DNA of 64,000 nt from Pseudooceanicola atlanticus (GTDB lineage Bacteria > Pseudomonadota > Alphaproteobacteria > Rhodobacterales > Rhodobacteraceae). Location of the stretch: the NCBI RefSeq assembly GCF_000768315.1, contig NZ_AQQX01000014.1:1-64000 (forward strand), read 5' to 3'. Shown here piece by piece: positions 37,361 through 45,400 of this stretch; the first letter of the stretch is position 1; each line of letters starts with the position of its first letter. Under the pieces are notes generated by a model that saw nothing but the letters and a program-made list of their open reading frames with translations, made no database searches and had not been told where the DNA came from. Both the position numbers and the translations under genes were made by a program.

Positions 37361-38030
37361 GCCGGGCCAGCATCTCTTCGGCGAGGGTGATGCCCTCGGG
37401 ATGGCCGACATCGCACCATTGACCGGGATAGGTCAGGATATGCAGCGTGCCGCGCTTAAGCATGTCGTTCCACAGCAGGTTGAGCGAGAAACTGTCCCCG
37501 GGAATATCGCGCAAGCCGTCGGTCCTGAGGATCTGGGCACCTGAAAAAATAAGGCCCGGCCCGCGCGACACCTTACTGCCGTCAGACACGAAATCCCCCT
37601 GTCCCTTGTGACCGATCGCCTGCGCGGGGGGGATACACAGCAGCAAAGCCTCCATCCCGTCGCGCCACGCGTCTTTCAGCATTGCCAACGGATTCGGGCC
37701 CGCCCAGACCGCATCGCTGTTCATGGTCCAGACCGGCCCGTCGCCCAGCAGCGGCAGCGCATTCCGTAAGCCGCCCCCGGTATCCAGAATGTCAGGCTCT
37801 TCCCGCAGGGTCTGAACACGTGTTGCCGCCAAGTGCTGTTCCAGCTGTTCGGGGCGGTAATGCAGGTTGGCCACGATGGGGCCCGGTACAACCGGATCCG
37901 CCAGTGCCAGGGCGTGATCGATAAGCGGTTTGCCCGCGACCTCGACCAACGGCTTGGGCCGATCCGCGGTAAGCGCGCCCATCCGCGTGCCAAAGCCCGC
38001 GGCAAACAGCATCAGCGCCTCGGGCGTCAT
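37353..38030 (-). CDS. murU: nucleotidyltransferase, probable N-acetylmuramate-1-P uridylyltransferase MurU
   Basis: 225 residues. Nucleotidyltransferase signature LFAAGFGTRMGALTADRPKP (8-27) followed by LVEVAGKPLIDHAL; the metal/sugar region is VWTMNSDAVW. A sugar-phosphate NTP transferase is certain. MurU is inferred because it is directly coupled (4-base overlap) to an AmgK-type kinase, as in the Pseudomonas/Caulobacter MurNAc recycling pathway that makes UDP-MurNAc without MurA. Alternative: another UDP-sugar synthesis step. It overlaps addB. Confidence 0.8.
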   Translation of the reverse strand: MTPEALMLFAAGFGTRMGALTADRPKPLVEVAGKPLIDHALALADPVVPGPIVANLHYRPEQLEQHLAATRVQTLREEPDILDTGGGLRNALPLLGDGPVWTMNSDAVWAGPNPLAMLKDAWRDGMEALLLCIPPAQAIGHKGQGDFVSDGSKVSRGPGLIFSGAQILRTDGLRDIPGDSFSLNLLWNDMLKRGTLHILTYPGQWCDVGHPEGITLAEEMLARHV

Positions 38031-39022
38031 CGCCGCAGCCTTTCCAGGATTTCCGGGGTCGGTGCGGGCAGGTCACCTTTGATCCGGGCCGCAATCCCGG
38101 CCAGCGCTGGATGATCGAGGTTGCGCATCAGATGATCCCAGACGCGCGGGATCAGGTCGACGTAATGGGCTTTGCGGTCACGCCGCGACAGGCGCGCGAA
38201 AACACCAAGGATCCTCAGGTTCCGCTGCGCACCGAGGACGTGAAAACTGCGTTCGAAAGCTGCGGCCTCCTGTCCCGTCTCCGCCGCATAATAGCGGATC
38301 ATCGCATCGCGCGTATCGGCGGACACATCGCGCCGCGCATCCATGAGGAGAGAGACGAGGTCATAGGACCGATCCCCCAGCATCGCATCCTGAAAATCCA
38401 GTTGTCCGACCCGTGCGGCCCCGTCCCGGTCGGGCAGCCAGAGCAGGTTTTCGGCGTGGTAATCGCGCAGGATCGTGACCGAGCATTCGGCGTTTTCAGC
38501 CAGAACAGGCTCGAATTTGGCACCAAAGGCGGCTTTTGCCTCGGGGTCTGGACCAAGGCTTTCGGCAAGGTACCAATCATAGGCCAGCGTGCTGAGTTCG
38601 GTCATGCGGGAGGGATCATAGGCCTCCAGCCCGGCCATCGGCGCGGCGCGGTGCAGCTGGATCAGCGCGTCGGTCGCCGCGGCATAAAGCGGTTGTTCAA
38701 GCGTCTCGTCCCGCTCCAGTACGCGGGCGAACAGGTCGTCGCCCAGATCCTCAATCAGGAGGAACCCCGCCTCGGTATCCGCGGCTATGATCCGCGGGGC
38801 CGATAACCCGATCCCGGTCAGGTATTCCGCCACTGCGACAAAGGGCCGGACGTCCTCGCCCTTTTCCGGCGGTGCGTCCATCAACACGGCGCTGTCGCGG
38901 CCAAGGGTCAGCCGGTCATACCGCCGGTTGGAGGCATCGCCGGCCAGTTTCGCCCGCCGGGCCATCGCCCAGTCGGTGCCCGCCAGGAAAGCGTCGATCT
39001 GTTGGTCCCGCATGTCAGGCAT
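38027..39022 (-). CDS. amgK: aminoglycoside phosphotransferase-fold sugar kinase, probable AmgK
   Basis: 331 residues from the ATG at 39022, with GGAG seven bases upstream; an ATG at 39013 is the alternative. APH-fold kinase: GDASNRRYDRLTLG glycine-rich region, LLIEDLGDDLFARVL hinge, catalytic loop VTILRDYHAENLLWLPDRDG and the metal aspartate in VGQLDFQDAMLGDRSYDL. In AmgK/MurU recycling, AmgK phosphorylates MurNAc/GlcNAc at the anomeric carbon. The coupling to the nucleotidyltransferase supports this. It overlaps tsaE by 8 bases. Confidence 0.83.
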   Translation of the reverse strand: MPDMRDQQIDAFLAGTDWAMARRAKLAGDASNRRYDRLTLGRDSAVLMDAPPEKGEDVRPFVAVAEYLTGIGLSAPRIIAADTEAGFLLIEDLGDDLFARVLERDETLEQPLYAAATDALIQLHRAAPMAGLEAYDPSRMTELSTLAYDWYLAESLGPDPEAKAAFGAKFEPVLAENAECSVTILRDYHAENLLWLPDRDGAARVGQLDFQDAMLGDRSYDLVSLLMDARRDVSADTRDAMIRYYAAETGQEAAAFERSFHVLGAQRNLRILGVFARLSRRDRKAHYVDLIPRVWDHLMRNLDHPALAGIAARIKGDLPAPTPEILERLRR

Positions 39023-39488
39023 TCTGCGTCTCCGGCAGGCGATCGCGCCAGGCAGTGTCCGGCCCGGTCGCGGTGATCTCTCGTGTTTCGTCATCGACCG
39101 TCACGAATTGCAGGCGCAGCGCGTCTGCGGGCACGAGCGACCCAAGCCGGTCGGGCCATTCGATCAGGCAGATCGCCGTTTCAAAGGTCTCGTCCAGCCC
39201 CAATTCGATCACCTCGTCCGGAGATGTCAGACGGTAGAGGTCGGCATGCCAAATCTCGGCTTTTTCGGTGTCATAGGTCTGCACCAAGGTGAAGGTGGGC
39301 GAGGGCACATCCTCTGCCCAGCCAAGCATCGACTGGATCAGGCAACGGGCGAAATGGGTCTTGCCGGCGCCCACCGGACCTTCCAGCAGGATCTGGTCCC
39401 CGGGTTGCAGGATTGCGCCGAAAGCCTGTGCAAGCTCACCGGTTTCTTCGGGCGAACGGGTCACGTAAAGGCGGCGCGTGTCGGTCAT
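39015..39488 (-). CDS. tsaE: tRNA t6A ATPase subunit TsaE
   Basis: 157 residues. Walker A GPVGAGKTHFARCLIQ (37-52), then PSPTFTLVQTYDTEKAEIWH and DLYRLTSPDEVIELGLDE, the standard TsaE (YjeE) order, with IEWPDRLGSLVPADAL at the end. It powers the TsaBD complex that makes N6-threonylcarbamoyladenosine in ANN-decoding tRNAs. Its partner tsaD is also in this window (52990-54081). It is the first gene of the overlapped run tsaE-amgK-murU-addB-addA. Confidence 0.94.
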   Translation of the reverse strand: MTDTRRLYVTRSPEETGELAQAFGAILQPGDQILLEGPVGAGKTHFARCLIQSMLGWAEDVPSPTFTLVQTYDTEKAEIWHADLYRLTSPDEVIELGLDETFETAICLIEWPDRLGSLVPADALRLQFVTVDDETREITATGPDTAWRDRLPETQNA

Positions 39489-39532
39489 GGGCCGACATTA
39501 CCCGTCTCGAATCCGCTCGCAAGCGGAAGCTG

Positions 39533-41071
39533 TCAGTTGGCGGATTGGAACGACATCAGGTGCGTCTGCGTCATCACCCGAAAATGCGCCAGCGTCGCGC
39601 CGCCCTGAAGCGGTTTGAACTGGCAATCCACGGGCCTTCCGTCCCGCATGAGGATCGTCGCGTTCCAATCCGTGCGTTCCTCGAAGCCGACGACGAAGTC
39701 GCGGAAGTCGCCCCAGATCGGGTTCGGCTCTGACAGATCCTGCCAGTGGCGCGACACGTCGCTGACACTCATGTCCAGCGCGCTGGCCTCTTCGTTGACC
39801 TTCCACAATTTGCGGTAGGCCGGGTTGGTATAGCTGAGCATTCCCTGGGGCGAGAAAACCGCGATCGCATCATCCAGGGTTTCCATCACAGCCTGCGACA
39901 GGTCCAGCTGTTCGCGGAACCGTCGGGTCAGCGTGACCTCGGCGCTGATGTCTTCAAAGAGGAAGGCAACGGCACCGTTTGGATGCGGCCGACCGGTGAC
40001 GCGGTAGGTGTTGCCCGATGTCAGCGTCCAGGTCTCCTGATACCGGCCATCCTCGGCCTTGGCGATCAGATCGAGGATCTGATCCCGCCAGGAGGTGTAA
40101 TTGCGCGGCTCCGGTAGGATCTTTTCGTCCCGCAGCTTGTCGAAGAAGGACAGAAAGCTTGGCCGCCCGGACAGGAATTCCGCGCTCAGCTCCGTCAAAT
40201 CGATCAGGGCAGGGTTGAACAATGCCAGCTGCCGGTTCCGGTCGAATATGGCCAGCCCGATCGACAATTGTGCGAAGGTTTTGGTTAAAGTTTGCACGAA
40301 AGTCCGCTGGGCCGCTTCGGCCTGAACGACGGCAGTGACATCCGTGGCATGGAATATGCAATGCCCGCCGTTTTGATCTTCTGAAACGTCGAACCATTGA
40401 TCCTGGTCCTGGTCGGGGCGTTTTAATCGACACCGATGCTGTTCGCGATCCGCCAGGTTCTGCGATCTGTCATTCAGGTCGAGAATGGGCCGGCCATCCG
40501 CGCGGGCCCCGCCGACCGCCGATTCCAGCTGCTGATAAGCGCGGTTCGACCAGGCAACGCGCCCGTCCGCATCGGTCATCCAAACGGGGTAAGGCGCGCT
40601 GTCGACCGCCCTTGCCAGCGTCTTCGTCTGATCCTTGCGATAGAGAGCGGCATGCGCTTCTCCGGCATTTTCCGACCGACGATCGTTGATCCTGACAGTC
40701 AAAACCGCGCCCTGCCGGATGACATCCAGCGTGGCCACGTCGGTGGCGTCCTGCGCAACGAAACTATGCGTACGCCCTGCATCAAGGGCGGTAAGGTTCT
40801 GGGGCAGCTTGGAAAACCGAAAGGCAAGGAAAGGGCGCAGGCCAGTTGGCGTGCCATCCCAGTCCTGGCTATCAAGAAGATTTCGCAAAGCGGGGTCGGC
40901 TTCTGAAATGCGGCCACGCGATACCCGGAGAAGCGCGGTCTTTTTCGAACGGGTCAGATCGCGTTGCTTATGTCGAACGCTCACTGCCAGGAAAAGGATG
41001 AACATTGCAGCCGTAGCTGTAGCGATACTCACCACCACAATCAGACTGATATCGAAGACCCCAAGCGTCAC
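39533..41071 (-). CDS. membrane-anchored PAS domain protein without output domain
   Basis: 512 residues from a GTG. One N-terminal membrane helix (about 10-31, IVVVSIATATAAMFILFLAV), then a linker with basic residues (RHKQRDLTRSKK), then at least three PAS-like repeats: about 155-250 (APYPVWMTDADGRVAWSNRA), 270-370 (LSIGLAIFDRNRQLALFNPA) and 385-480 (ETLDDAIAVFSPQGMLSYTN). I find no histidine kinase H-box, GGDEF, EAL or cyclase motif. It may be a sensory scaffold for a partner kinase. It lies between tsaE and regB on the same strand and its ligand is unknown. Confidence 0.75.
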   Translation of the reverse strand: MTLGVFDISLIVVVSIATATAAMFILFLAVSVRHKQRDLTRSKKTALLRVSRGRISEADPALRNLLDSQDWDGTPTGLRPFLAFRFSKLPQNLTALDAGRTHSFVAQDATDVATLDVIRQGAVLTVRINDRRSENAGEAHAALYRKDQTKTLARAVDSAPYPVWMTDADGRVAWSNRAYQQLESAVGGARADGRPILDLNDRSQNLADREQHRCRLKRPDQDQDQWFDVSEDQNGGHCIFHATDVTAVVQAEAAQRTFVQTLTKTFAQLSIGLAIFDRNRQLALFNPALIDLTELSAEFLSGRPSFLSFFDKLRDEKILPEPRNYTSWRDQILDLIAKAEDGRYQETWTLTSGNTYRVTGRPHPNGAVAFLFEDISAEVTLTRRFREQLDLSQAVMETLDDAIAVFSPQGMLSYTNPAYRKLWKVNEEASALDMSVSDVSRHWQDLSEPNPIWGDFRDFVVGFEERTDWNATILMRDGRPVDCQFKPLQGGATLAHFRVMTQTHLMSFQSAN

Positions 41072-41159
41072 GAAATATACCCATTACGTTACACGTCCAG
41101 AGATTAACCGATTTAGTAAATAAATCATTAAGAATTGGATTTTTTGACGCCAAGTCGAG

Positions 41160-42554
41160 TCAGGATTGGATCGGCTGGTTCTCACCATATCTCACCGGAG
41201 TGTCACCATCGCGGGCGTCGATCGTGCGGCGGGGCCAGACGACCTCGACCACGGCGCCGGTCCGTTCGGAGTTCTTCCCGAACCGTCCGTGATGATCCGG
41301 TCCATTGGCAAAGCTAAGCTCTGCGCCGGTCCGCTCCAGCAATGTCTTCGCGATGAACAGGCCAAGGCCCATGCCTTCATATCCTGGCCGCTGCGAGCCA
41401 TCGTCACTGTATCGCCTGCGCCGCATGAATGGGTCCCCGATCCGCCCGATCACCTGCGGGGCATAGCCGCGCCCGTCATCCATGATGCGAATGGCGATCT
41501 GATCGTCGGACCATTGCGCCTCGACCCAGACATGCGCGGTCGAGAAATCGACGGCGTTCTGGATCAGGTTGCGCAGACCATGGATCAGTTCGGGCCGGCG
41601 CAGGATGCTGGGGGGCGGAGCGTCCTCCTCCTCTCCGGCGAATTCGAAATGGATTTGCTTGCCACGGTTCACATGCGGCTCTGCTGCTTCTTCGACGACC
41701 GTTGTCAGGGGGGCCTGGCGCAGGTGGAGGTCATCCTTCCCCGCCCGTCCCATGGAGCGCAGGATGTCGCGGCACCGGTCGGCCTGTTCCCGGATCAGCC
41801 GGGCATCCTCGGCCAGGTCGGGCCGGTCGTCCAACTCCTCCGCCAGCTCCGAGGATGTCAGCTTGATCGTCGCGAGAGGCGTGCCAAGCTCATGCGCGGC
41901 GGCGGCGACGACACCCCCCAGATCGGTCAGCTTCTGCTCGCGCGCGAGCGCCAATTGCGTGGCTTGCAACGCGTCCGACATGGAGTGCAACTCGTTCGCG
42001 ATCCAGCGGGAATAGATCCCGAGAAAGATGATGGCGATCACGATGGCAAGCCACTGGCCGAACAGGAAAACATCCGCGATCTGAAGGATGAACCCCTCGG
42101 ACGTGCGCAGGGGCAGATGAAATTCGGTCAGCAGCGTGACCAGAAAGATCGCCACCGACCCCATAAAGAGCGTCGAACGCCCTGTCAGCGCCATGGCGGA
42201 CACGGTCACGGGCCCCACCACGAGGATCGAGAACGGATTATGCAGACCGCCGGTCAGGTAGAGCAACAGCGCCAGTTGCAGGAGGTCAAAGAGAACCATC
42301 AGCAGGTTCTCGGCTTCGGACAGGCGCTTGCTTTCGGGGAAGACGACGCTGGCGATCAGGTTGCCGATGACAGAGGTCCCGACCACCAGGAAGCACATGC
42401 CGTATTCCAGGGAGAGGCCATAGACCTCTCGCGCGACCAGAAGCGCCGCTAGCTGACCGCTGATGGCGCCCCAGCGAAGCAGGATGATCGTGCGAAGACG
42501 GATCCAGTTGCCGCGCTCCTGGCCCTTGAGGACGTCGAAATTCGGTTCGGCCAT
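41160..42554 (-). CDS. regB: global redox sensor histidine kinase RegB/PrrB
   Basis: 464 residues from the ATG at 42554. Six membrane helices span about 25-185. The quinone-binding heptapeptide GGLHNPF (102-108) lies in the loop after helix 3-4. The H-box is AAAAHELGTPLATIKL with H221. The redox-active cysteine equivalent to C265 of Rhodobacter RegB is C261 in QADRCRDILRSMG. The catalytic domain has LRNLIQNAVDFS (N box), DDGRGYAP (G1) and GMGLGLFIAKTL (G2). It senses the respiratory redox state and phosphorylates RegA. Divergent from senC. Confidence 0.95.
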   Translation of the reverse strand: MAEPNFDVLKGQERGNWIRLRTIILLRWGAISGQLAALLVAREVYGLSLEYGMCFLVVGTSVIGNLIASVVFPESKRLSEAENLLMVLFDLLQLALLLYLTGGLHNPFSILVVGPVTVSAMALTGRSTLFMGSVAIFLVTLLTEFHLPLRTSEGFILQIADVFLFGQWLAIVIAIIFLGIYSRWIANELHSMSDALQATQLALAREQKLTDLGGVVAAAAHELGTPLATIKLTSSELAEELDDRPDLAEDARLIREQADRCRDILRSMGRAGKDDLHLRQAPLTTVVEEAAEPHVNRGKQIHFEFAGEEEDAPPPSILRRPELIHGLRNLIQNAVDFSTAHVWVEAQWSDDQIAIRIMDDGRGYAPQVIGRIGDPFMRRRRYSDDGSQRPGYEGMGLGLFIAKTLLERTGAELSFANGPDHHGRFGKNSERTGAVVEVVWPRRTIDARDGDTPVRYGENQPIQS

Positions 42555-42571
42555 GGTCGCTCTGCGCTCAC

Positions 42572-42599
42572 TTGTCCTGATTGAAACCCTGGGAATAAT
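42572..42599 (+). promoter_or_regulatory. possible promoter for senC
   Basis: TTGTCC (42572-42577), 16-base spacer, AATAAT (42594-42599), pointing toward senC, which begins 45 bases later. This is a reasonable sigma-70-like match in the short regB/senC divergent region. It is unverified. Confidence 0.35.
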
Positions 42600-42644
42600 T
42601 GTTAGGTCTGCCGGCAAGTACACGCAATCGCCCAGAGGATTCCC

Positions 42645-43274
42645 ATGACCCGCATCTATGCCATCGTCGCCGCTGTTGCGATTATCCTTTTGACCGCAGG
42701 GGTTTGGGTCTTCACCGCCATGGGGCGCAACGACGATGTCTTTGCCCAGTGCCGGTCATCGGCGGTGGCCGGCGGGACAGGTCAGATCGGCGGGCCCTTC
42801 ACCCTTGTGGACGAAACCGGGGCGACGGTCACTGACAAGGACGTGATCGACGAGCCGTCGCTGATCTATTTCGGCTACACCTACTGCCCTGACGTCTGCC
42901 CTTACGACATGGCCCGCAACGCAGAGGCCGTGACGATGCTGGAAGAACAGGGATATTCGGTGAAGCCCGTCTTCATCTCGATCGATCCGGAGCGCGACAC
43001 GCCCGAGCAACTGGCTGATTTCACGGATTATCTTCACCCGCGCCTGGTGGGCCTGACCGGGTCGGCCGAGCAGATCAAGGCGGCAAGCCAGGCCTATCGG
43101 ACCTACTACAAGAAGCAGGAGCCCGAGGATGGCGACGAGGATTATTACCTCGTGGACCATTCGACCTTTACCTATCTGACACTACCTGAAGAAGGGTTCG
43201 TGGAGTATTTCCGGCGTGATGAAACACCCGAGGCGATGGCCGAGAAGGTCGCCTGTTTCCTGGACGCCAGATAA
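42645..43274 (+). CDS. senC: SenC/PrrC (SCO1-family) copper chaperone for cytochrome oxidase
   Basis: 209 residues. An N-terminal membrane anchor spans about 4-26. The copper site is CPDVC (C81, C85) with the distal histidine H172 in YYLVDHSTFTYL, all three ligands conserved. The thioredoxin-like fold includes PSLIYFGYTYCPDVCP and SIDPERDTPEQL. SCO proteins deliver copper to the CuA site of cytochrome c oxidase and can modulate RegB/PrrB signalling. It sits between divergent regB and downstream regA, the classic regBCA/prrBCA arrangement. Confidence 0.95.
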   Translation: MTRIYAIVAAVAIILLTAGVWVFTAMGRNDDVFAQCRSSAVAGGTGQIGGPFTLVDETGATVTDKDVIDEPSLIYFGYTYCPDVCPYDMARNAEAVTMLEEQGYSVKPVFISIDPERDTPEQLADFTDYLHPRLVGLTGSAEQIKAASQAYRTYYKKQEPEDGDEDYYLVDHSTFTYLTLPEEGFVEYFRRDETPEAMAEKVACFLDAR

Positions 43275-43288
43275 CGAACCCTGAATGT

Positions 43289-43317
43289 TTGACGCTACGC
43301 ATGCGGCGGGATACAAA
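43289..43317 (+). promoter_or_regulatory. candidate regA promoter
   Basis: TTGACG (43289-43294), a 17-base spacer, then TACAAA (43312-43317). This is a good -35/-10 pair in the 80-base gap between senC and regA. It suggests regA has its own promoter in addition to read-through from senC. Confidence 0.5.
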
Positions 43318-43354
43318 CTGCTGACTGCGCAAGGAAATTCTGGAGGTCGATCGG

Positions 43355-43903
43355 ATGGCGGAAGAGCTTGATCTTGGCGAAGACAAGTCGCTGTTGTTGG
43401 TCGATGACGACGAAGCCTTCCTGAAGCGACTGGCTAAGGCCATGGAAAAGCGCGGTTTTCAGGTGGAGATGGCGGGATCGGTCGCGGCGGGCAAGGCCAT
43501 CGCGACAGCGCGTCCCCCGGCCTATGCGGTCTGCGATCTGCGGCTTGAGGATGGCAACGGGCTGGACGTTGTCGAAGTGCTGCGCGAGAAACGCCCCGAC
43601 AGCCGGATCGTCGTTCTGACCGGTTATGGTGCGATTGCCACGGCGGTTGCGGCGGTCAAGATCGGGGCCACGGATTACCTCGCCAAACCCGCGGATGCCA
43701 CTGATATCACGAATGCTTTGCTGGCTCGGGGGGATGAACTTCCGCCGCCGCCCGAGAACCCGATGAGCGCGGATCGCGTGCGCTGGGAACATATCCAGCG
43801 GGTCTATGAATTGTGCGATCGGAACGTGTCTGAAACCGCGCGTCGGCTGAACATGCACCGCCGGACGCTTCAGCGGATCCTGGCAAAACGCAGCCCCCGT
43901 TAA
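43355..43903 (+). CDS. regA: global redox response regulator RegA/PrrA
   Basis: 182 residues. The receiver domain is 1-125 with acidic pocket D17-D18-D19, phospho-acceptor D61 in VCDLRLEDGNGL, T89 and K111. The linker PPPPENP (130-136) is the four-proline hallmark of RegA. A FIS-type helix-turn-helix spans about 153-178 (DRNVSETARRLNMHRRTLQR). It is phosphorylated by RegB and controls respiration, nitrogen and (where present) photosynthesis genes. An ATG with CTGGAGG upstream fixes the start. It is followed by an 11-bp tandem repeat region. Confidence 0.96.
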   Translation: MAEELDLGEDKSLLLVDDDEAFLKRLAKAMEKRGFQVEMAGSVAAGKAIATARPPAYAVCDLRLEDGNGLDVVEVLREKRPDSRIVVLTGYGAIATAVAAVKIGATDYLAKPADATDITNALLARGDELPPPPENPMSADRVRWEHIQRVYELCDRNVSETARRLNMHRRTLQRILAKRSPR

Positions 43904-43923
43904 CCCACCGAACGGCACGTCGG

Positions 43924-43956
43924 TATTGCGTCGGTATCCGGTCGGTATTGCGTCGG
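43924..43956 (-). repeat. 11-bp tandem repeat downstream of regA
   Basis: Three consecutive 11-mers: TATTGCGTCGG (43924-43934), TATCCGGTCGG (43935-43945, three changes) and TATTGCGTCGG (43946-43956). The reverse complement of the unit is CCGACGCAATA, identical to the repeat inside mutS at 8081-8102. It begins 20 bases after the regA stop and lies between convergent regA and the acetyltransferase gene. Confidence 0.85.
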
Positions 43957-43984
43957 TGCGAAACGCGGTGCCGCGGACCGGCGG

Positions 43985-44467
43985 TTACAGGTCGTAACGC
44001 TTGAGGATCTTGTCGACCGTCGTGCCGTTGCCCAGGCGACAATCCCGGATGCGTCCGTAATCCTCGAACCCGCGGCTCTGGTAATAGGTCAGACCACTGG
44101 CATTGTCGGCGCGGATTTCCGCATTGATCCAGATGTAACCGGCAGCCTGCGCGGCATCCCTGGTCGCGGCGAAAAGCTTTGACCCGATCCCCAGACCCGT
44201 CTGTCCGACCCGGGCAAAGGTCGCGATCTGTCCGACCGGGTCTTCGTGATCGGGATGCGGTTCGACCCATTGGAACCCCATCAACGTGCCCTCGTCATCT
44301 TCGGCCACATGCCAGAGCGAAAGGGGCCCATCGCCCATCTTGGCCCGCAACATGGCGGCGTCGGTCGGATTGGTCATGGCGGTGGTGCCGCCGATGGCGA
44401 TCACTTCGTTCAACAGGTCGGACATGGCGCGGCAATCCATCGACCCGGCGCGGCGAACATGGATCAT
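43985..44467 (-). CDS. GNAT family N-acetyltransferase
   Basis: 160 residues. The acetyl-CoA binding motif A is FARVGQTGLGIGSKLFAATR (Q/R-x-x-G-x-G/A variant). A preceding strand has LMGFQWVEPHPD and a following helix INAEIRADNASGLTYYQSRG, ending DYGRI. It transfers acetyl groups to an unknown amine. It starts with ATG overlapping the stop of the HD-domain gene upstream (ATGA), so the two are co-translated. It could modify a small metabolite or antibiotic-like amine; no specificity can be read. Confidence 0.85.
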   Translation of the reverse strand: MIHVRRAGSMDCRAMSDLLNEVIAIGGTTAMTNPTDAAMLRAKMGDGPLSLWHVAEDDEGTLMGFQWVEPHPDHEDPVGQIATFARVGQTGLGIGSKLFAATRDAAQAAGYIWINAEIRADNASGLTYYQSRGFEDYGRIRDCRLGNGTTVDKILKRYDL

Positions 44468-45060
44468 GACATCAGCTCCAGCAATTCGGCATGACGGTTA
44501 GTAAAGTCGTTACGGACCTCGACCGGCGGGCGCAGGTCGATCCTGAGTCCCTCGATCACCTCCCGGTCCGGGCGGCCGAAGAACTTGTCCGCCTCGCCGA
44601 TGGAGAACCCGGCGATCTGGGTCGCCTCCATCCAGGCAGAGATCTTGTCGGCCTTCTTGATCCTGCGCTTGAGCTGCGGTGCCGTGACGGCGGGCAGGCC
44701 GAAACGGATATGTATCGCGGCGGTCAGACGGTCGTCCAGTGCGCCGTAACCCGGCCCGACGGCGGCCTTCACCGGGGAAATCATGTCGCCGATCACGTAT
44801 TCGGGTGCGTCATGTAGAAGCGCCGTCAGGCGGTCCGCCGGGGTCGCATCGGGGGTGATGCGGTGAAACAGCGCCTCGACCAGCAGGGAATGTTCCGCGA
44901 CGGAATAGGCGTAATCGCCATAGGTCTGACCGTTCCACCGGGCCACGAAGGCCAGGCCATGGGCGATATCCTCGATCTCGATATCCACCGGGGTCGGGTC
45001 CAGCAGGTCGAGCCTGCGCCCCGACAGCATGCGTTGCCACGCGCGTGCCTGTTTGGCCAT
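44464..45060 (-). CDS. HD domain phosphohydrolase (YfbR-like)
   Basis: 198 residues from the ATG at 45060, with GGAG upstream. HD-domain ligands: H in RWNGQTYGDYAYSVAEHSLL, then LTALLHDAPEYVIGDMISPV (H-D pair and the E/D of the YfbR type), and a later Asp in KKADKISAWMEATQ. YfbR-type proteins are 5'-deoxynucleotidases; the family also includes other small nucleotide phosphohydrolases. The start is distant from ahcY, and the 340-base gap between them is non-coding. Followed by a coupled GNAT. Confidence 0.85.
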   Translation of the reverse strand: MAKQARAWQRMLSGRRLDLLDPTPVDIEIEDIAHGLAFVARWNGQTYGDYAYSVAEHSLLVEALFHRITPDATPADRLTALLHDAPEYVIGDMISPVKAAVGPGYGALDDRLTAAIHIRFGLPAVTAPQLKRRIKKADKISAWMEATQIAGFSIGEADKFFGRPDREVIEGLRIDLRPPVEVRNDFTNRHAELLELMS

Positions 45061-45400
45061 GAGTTGCTCCGTCTTTTTCGTGGGTTGGATACCGGGCTTT
45101 GCTGGCGCTGTCACCGGGAGTTGGGCGCCTGATGGCGGTTTTCGCGGCGCCCGAACCGGGCTGCGATGCACGTTGAACCGACGGGCCAGTCACCGGGTCC
45201 CAGCGCTGGGGACAAGCATCGCATTCGCCGGGCATCTTGCACAGCTGTGGCTTTCGCAGGCCCGAGCGCACAAAAATTTCCCATCCGGTCTTTGTGAAAG
45301 TGCAACCTGGACAGGATAGAGGCGTATAAGGGCTGTGAGCTTGCTGTCTGTCGGGGCGGCTGGTAACCCAAAGCCCGTGCGTCACAAAAAGGATCGTTTT
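45061..45400. other. 340-base non-coding region between HD gene and ahcY
   Basis: It contains no credible gene. It holds a perfect 12-bp palindrome CCCAGCGCTGGG (45199-45210). I looked for a SAM- or SAH-responsive riboswitch before ahcY and did not recognise one of the known types. It must contain the promoters of both divergent genes, but no strong -35/-10 pair stands out. Confidence 0.5.

Noticed and set aside
41116-41131. CtrA-like site (minus strand TTAATGATTTATTTAC) before the PAS gene
   Set aside because: One half-site is mismatched and the region is generally AT-rich, so this is likely chance.
45280-45400. SAM or SAH riboswitch before ahcY
   Set aside because: None of the conserved cores I know could be aligned by eye. 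Left only as an item to test.
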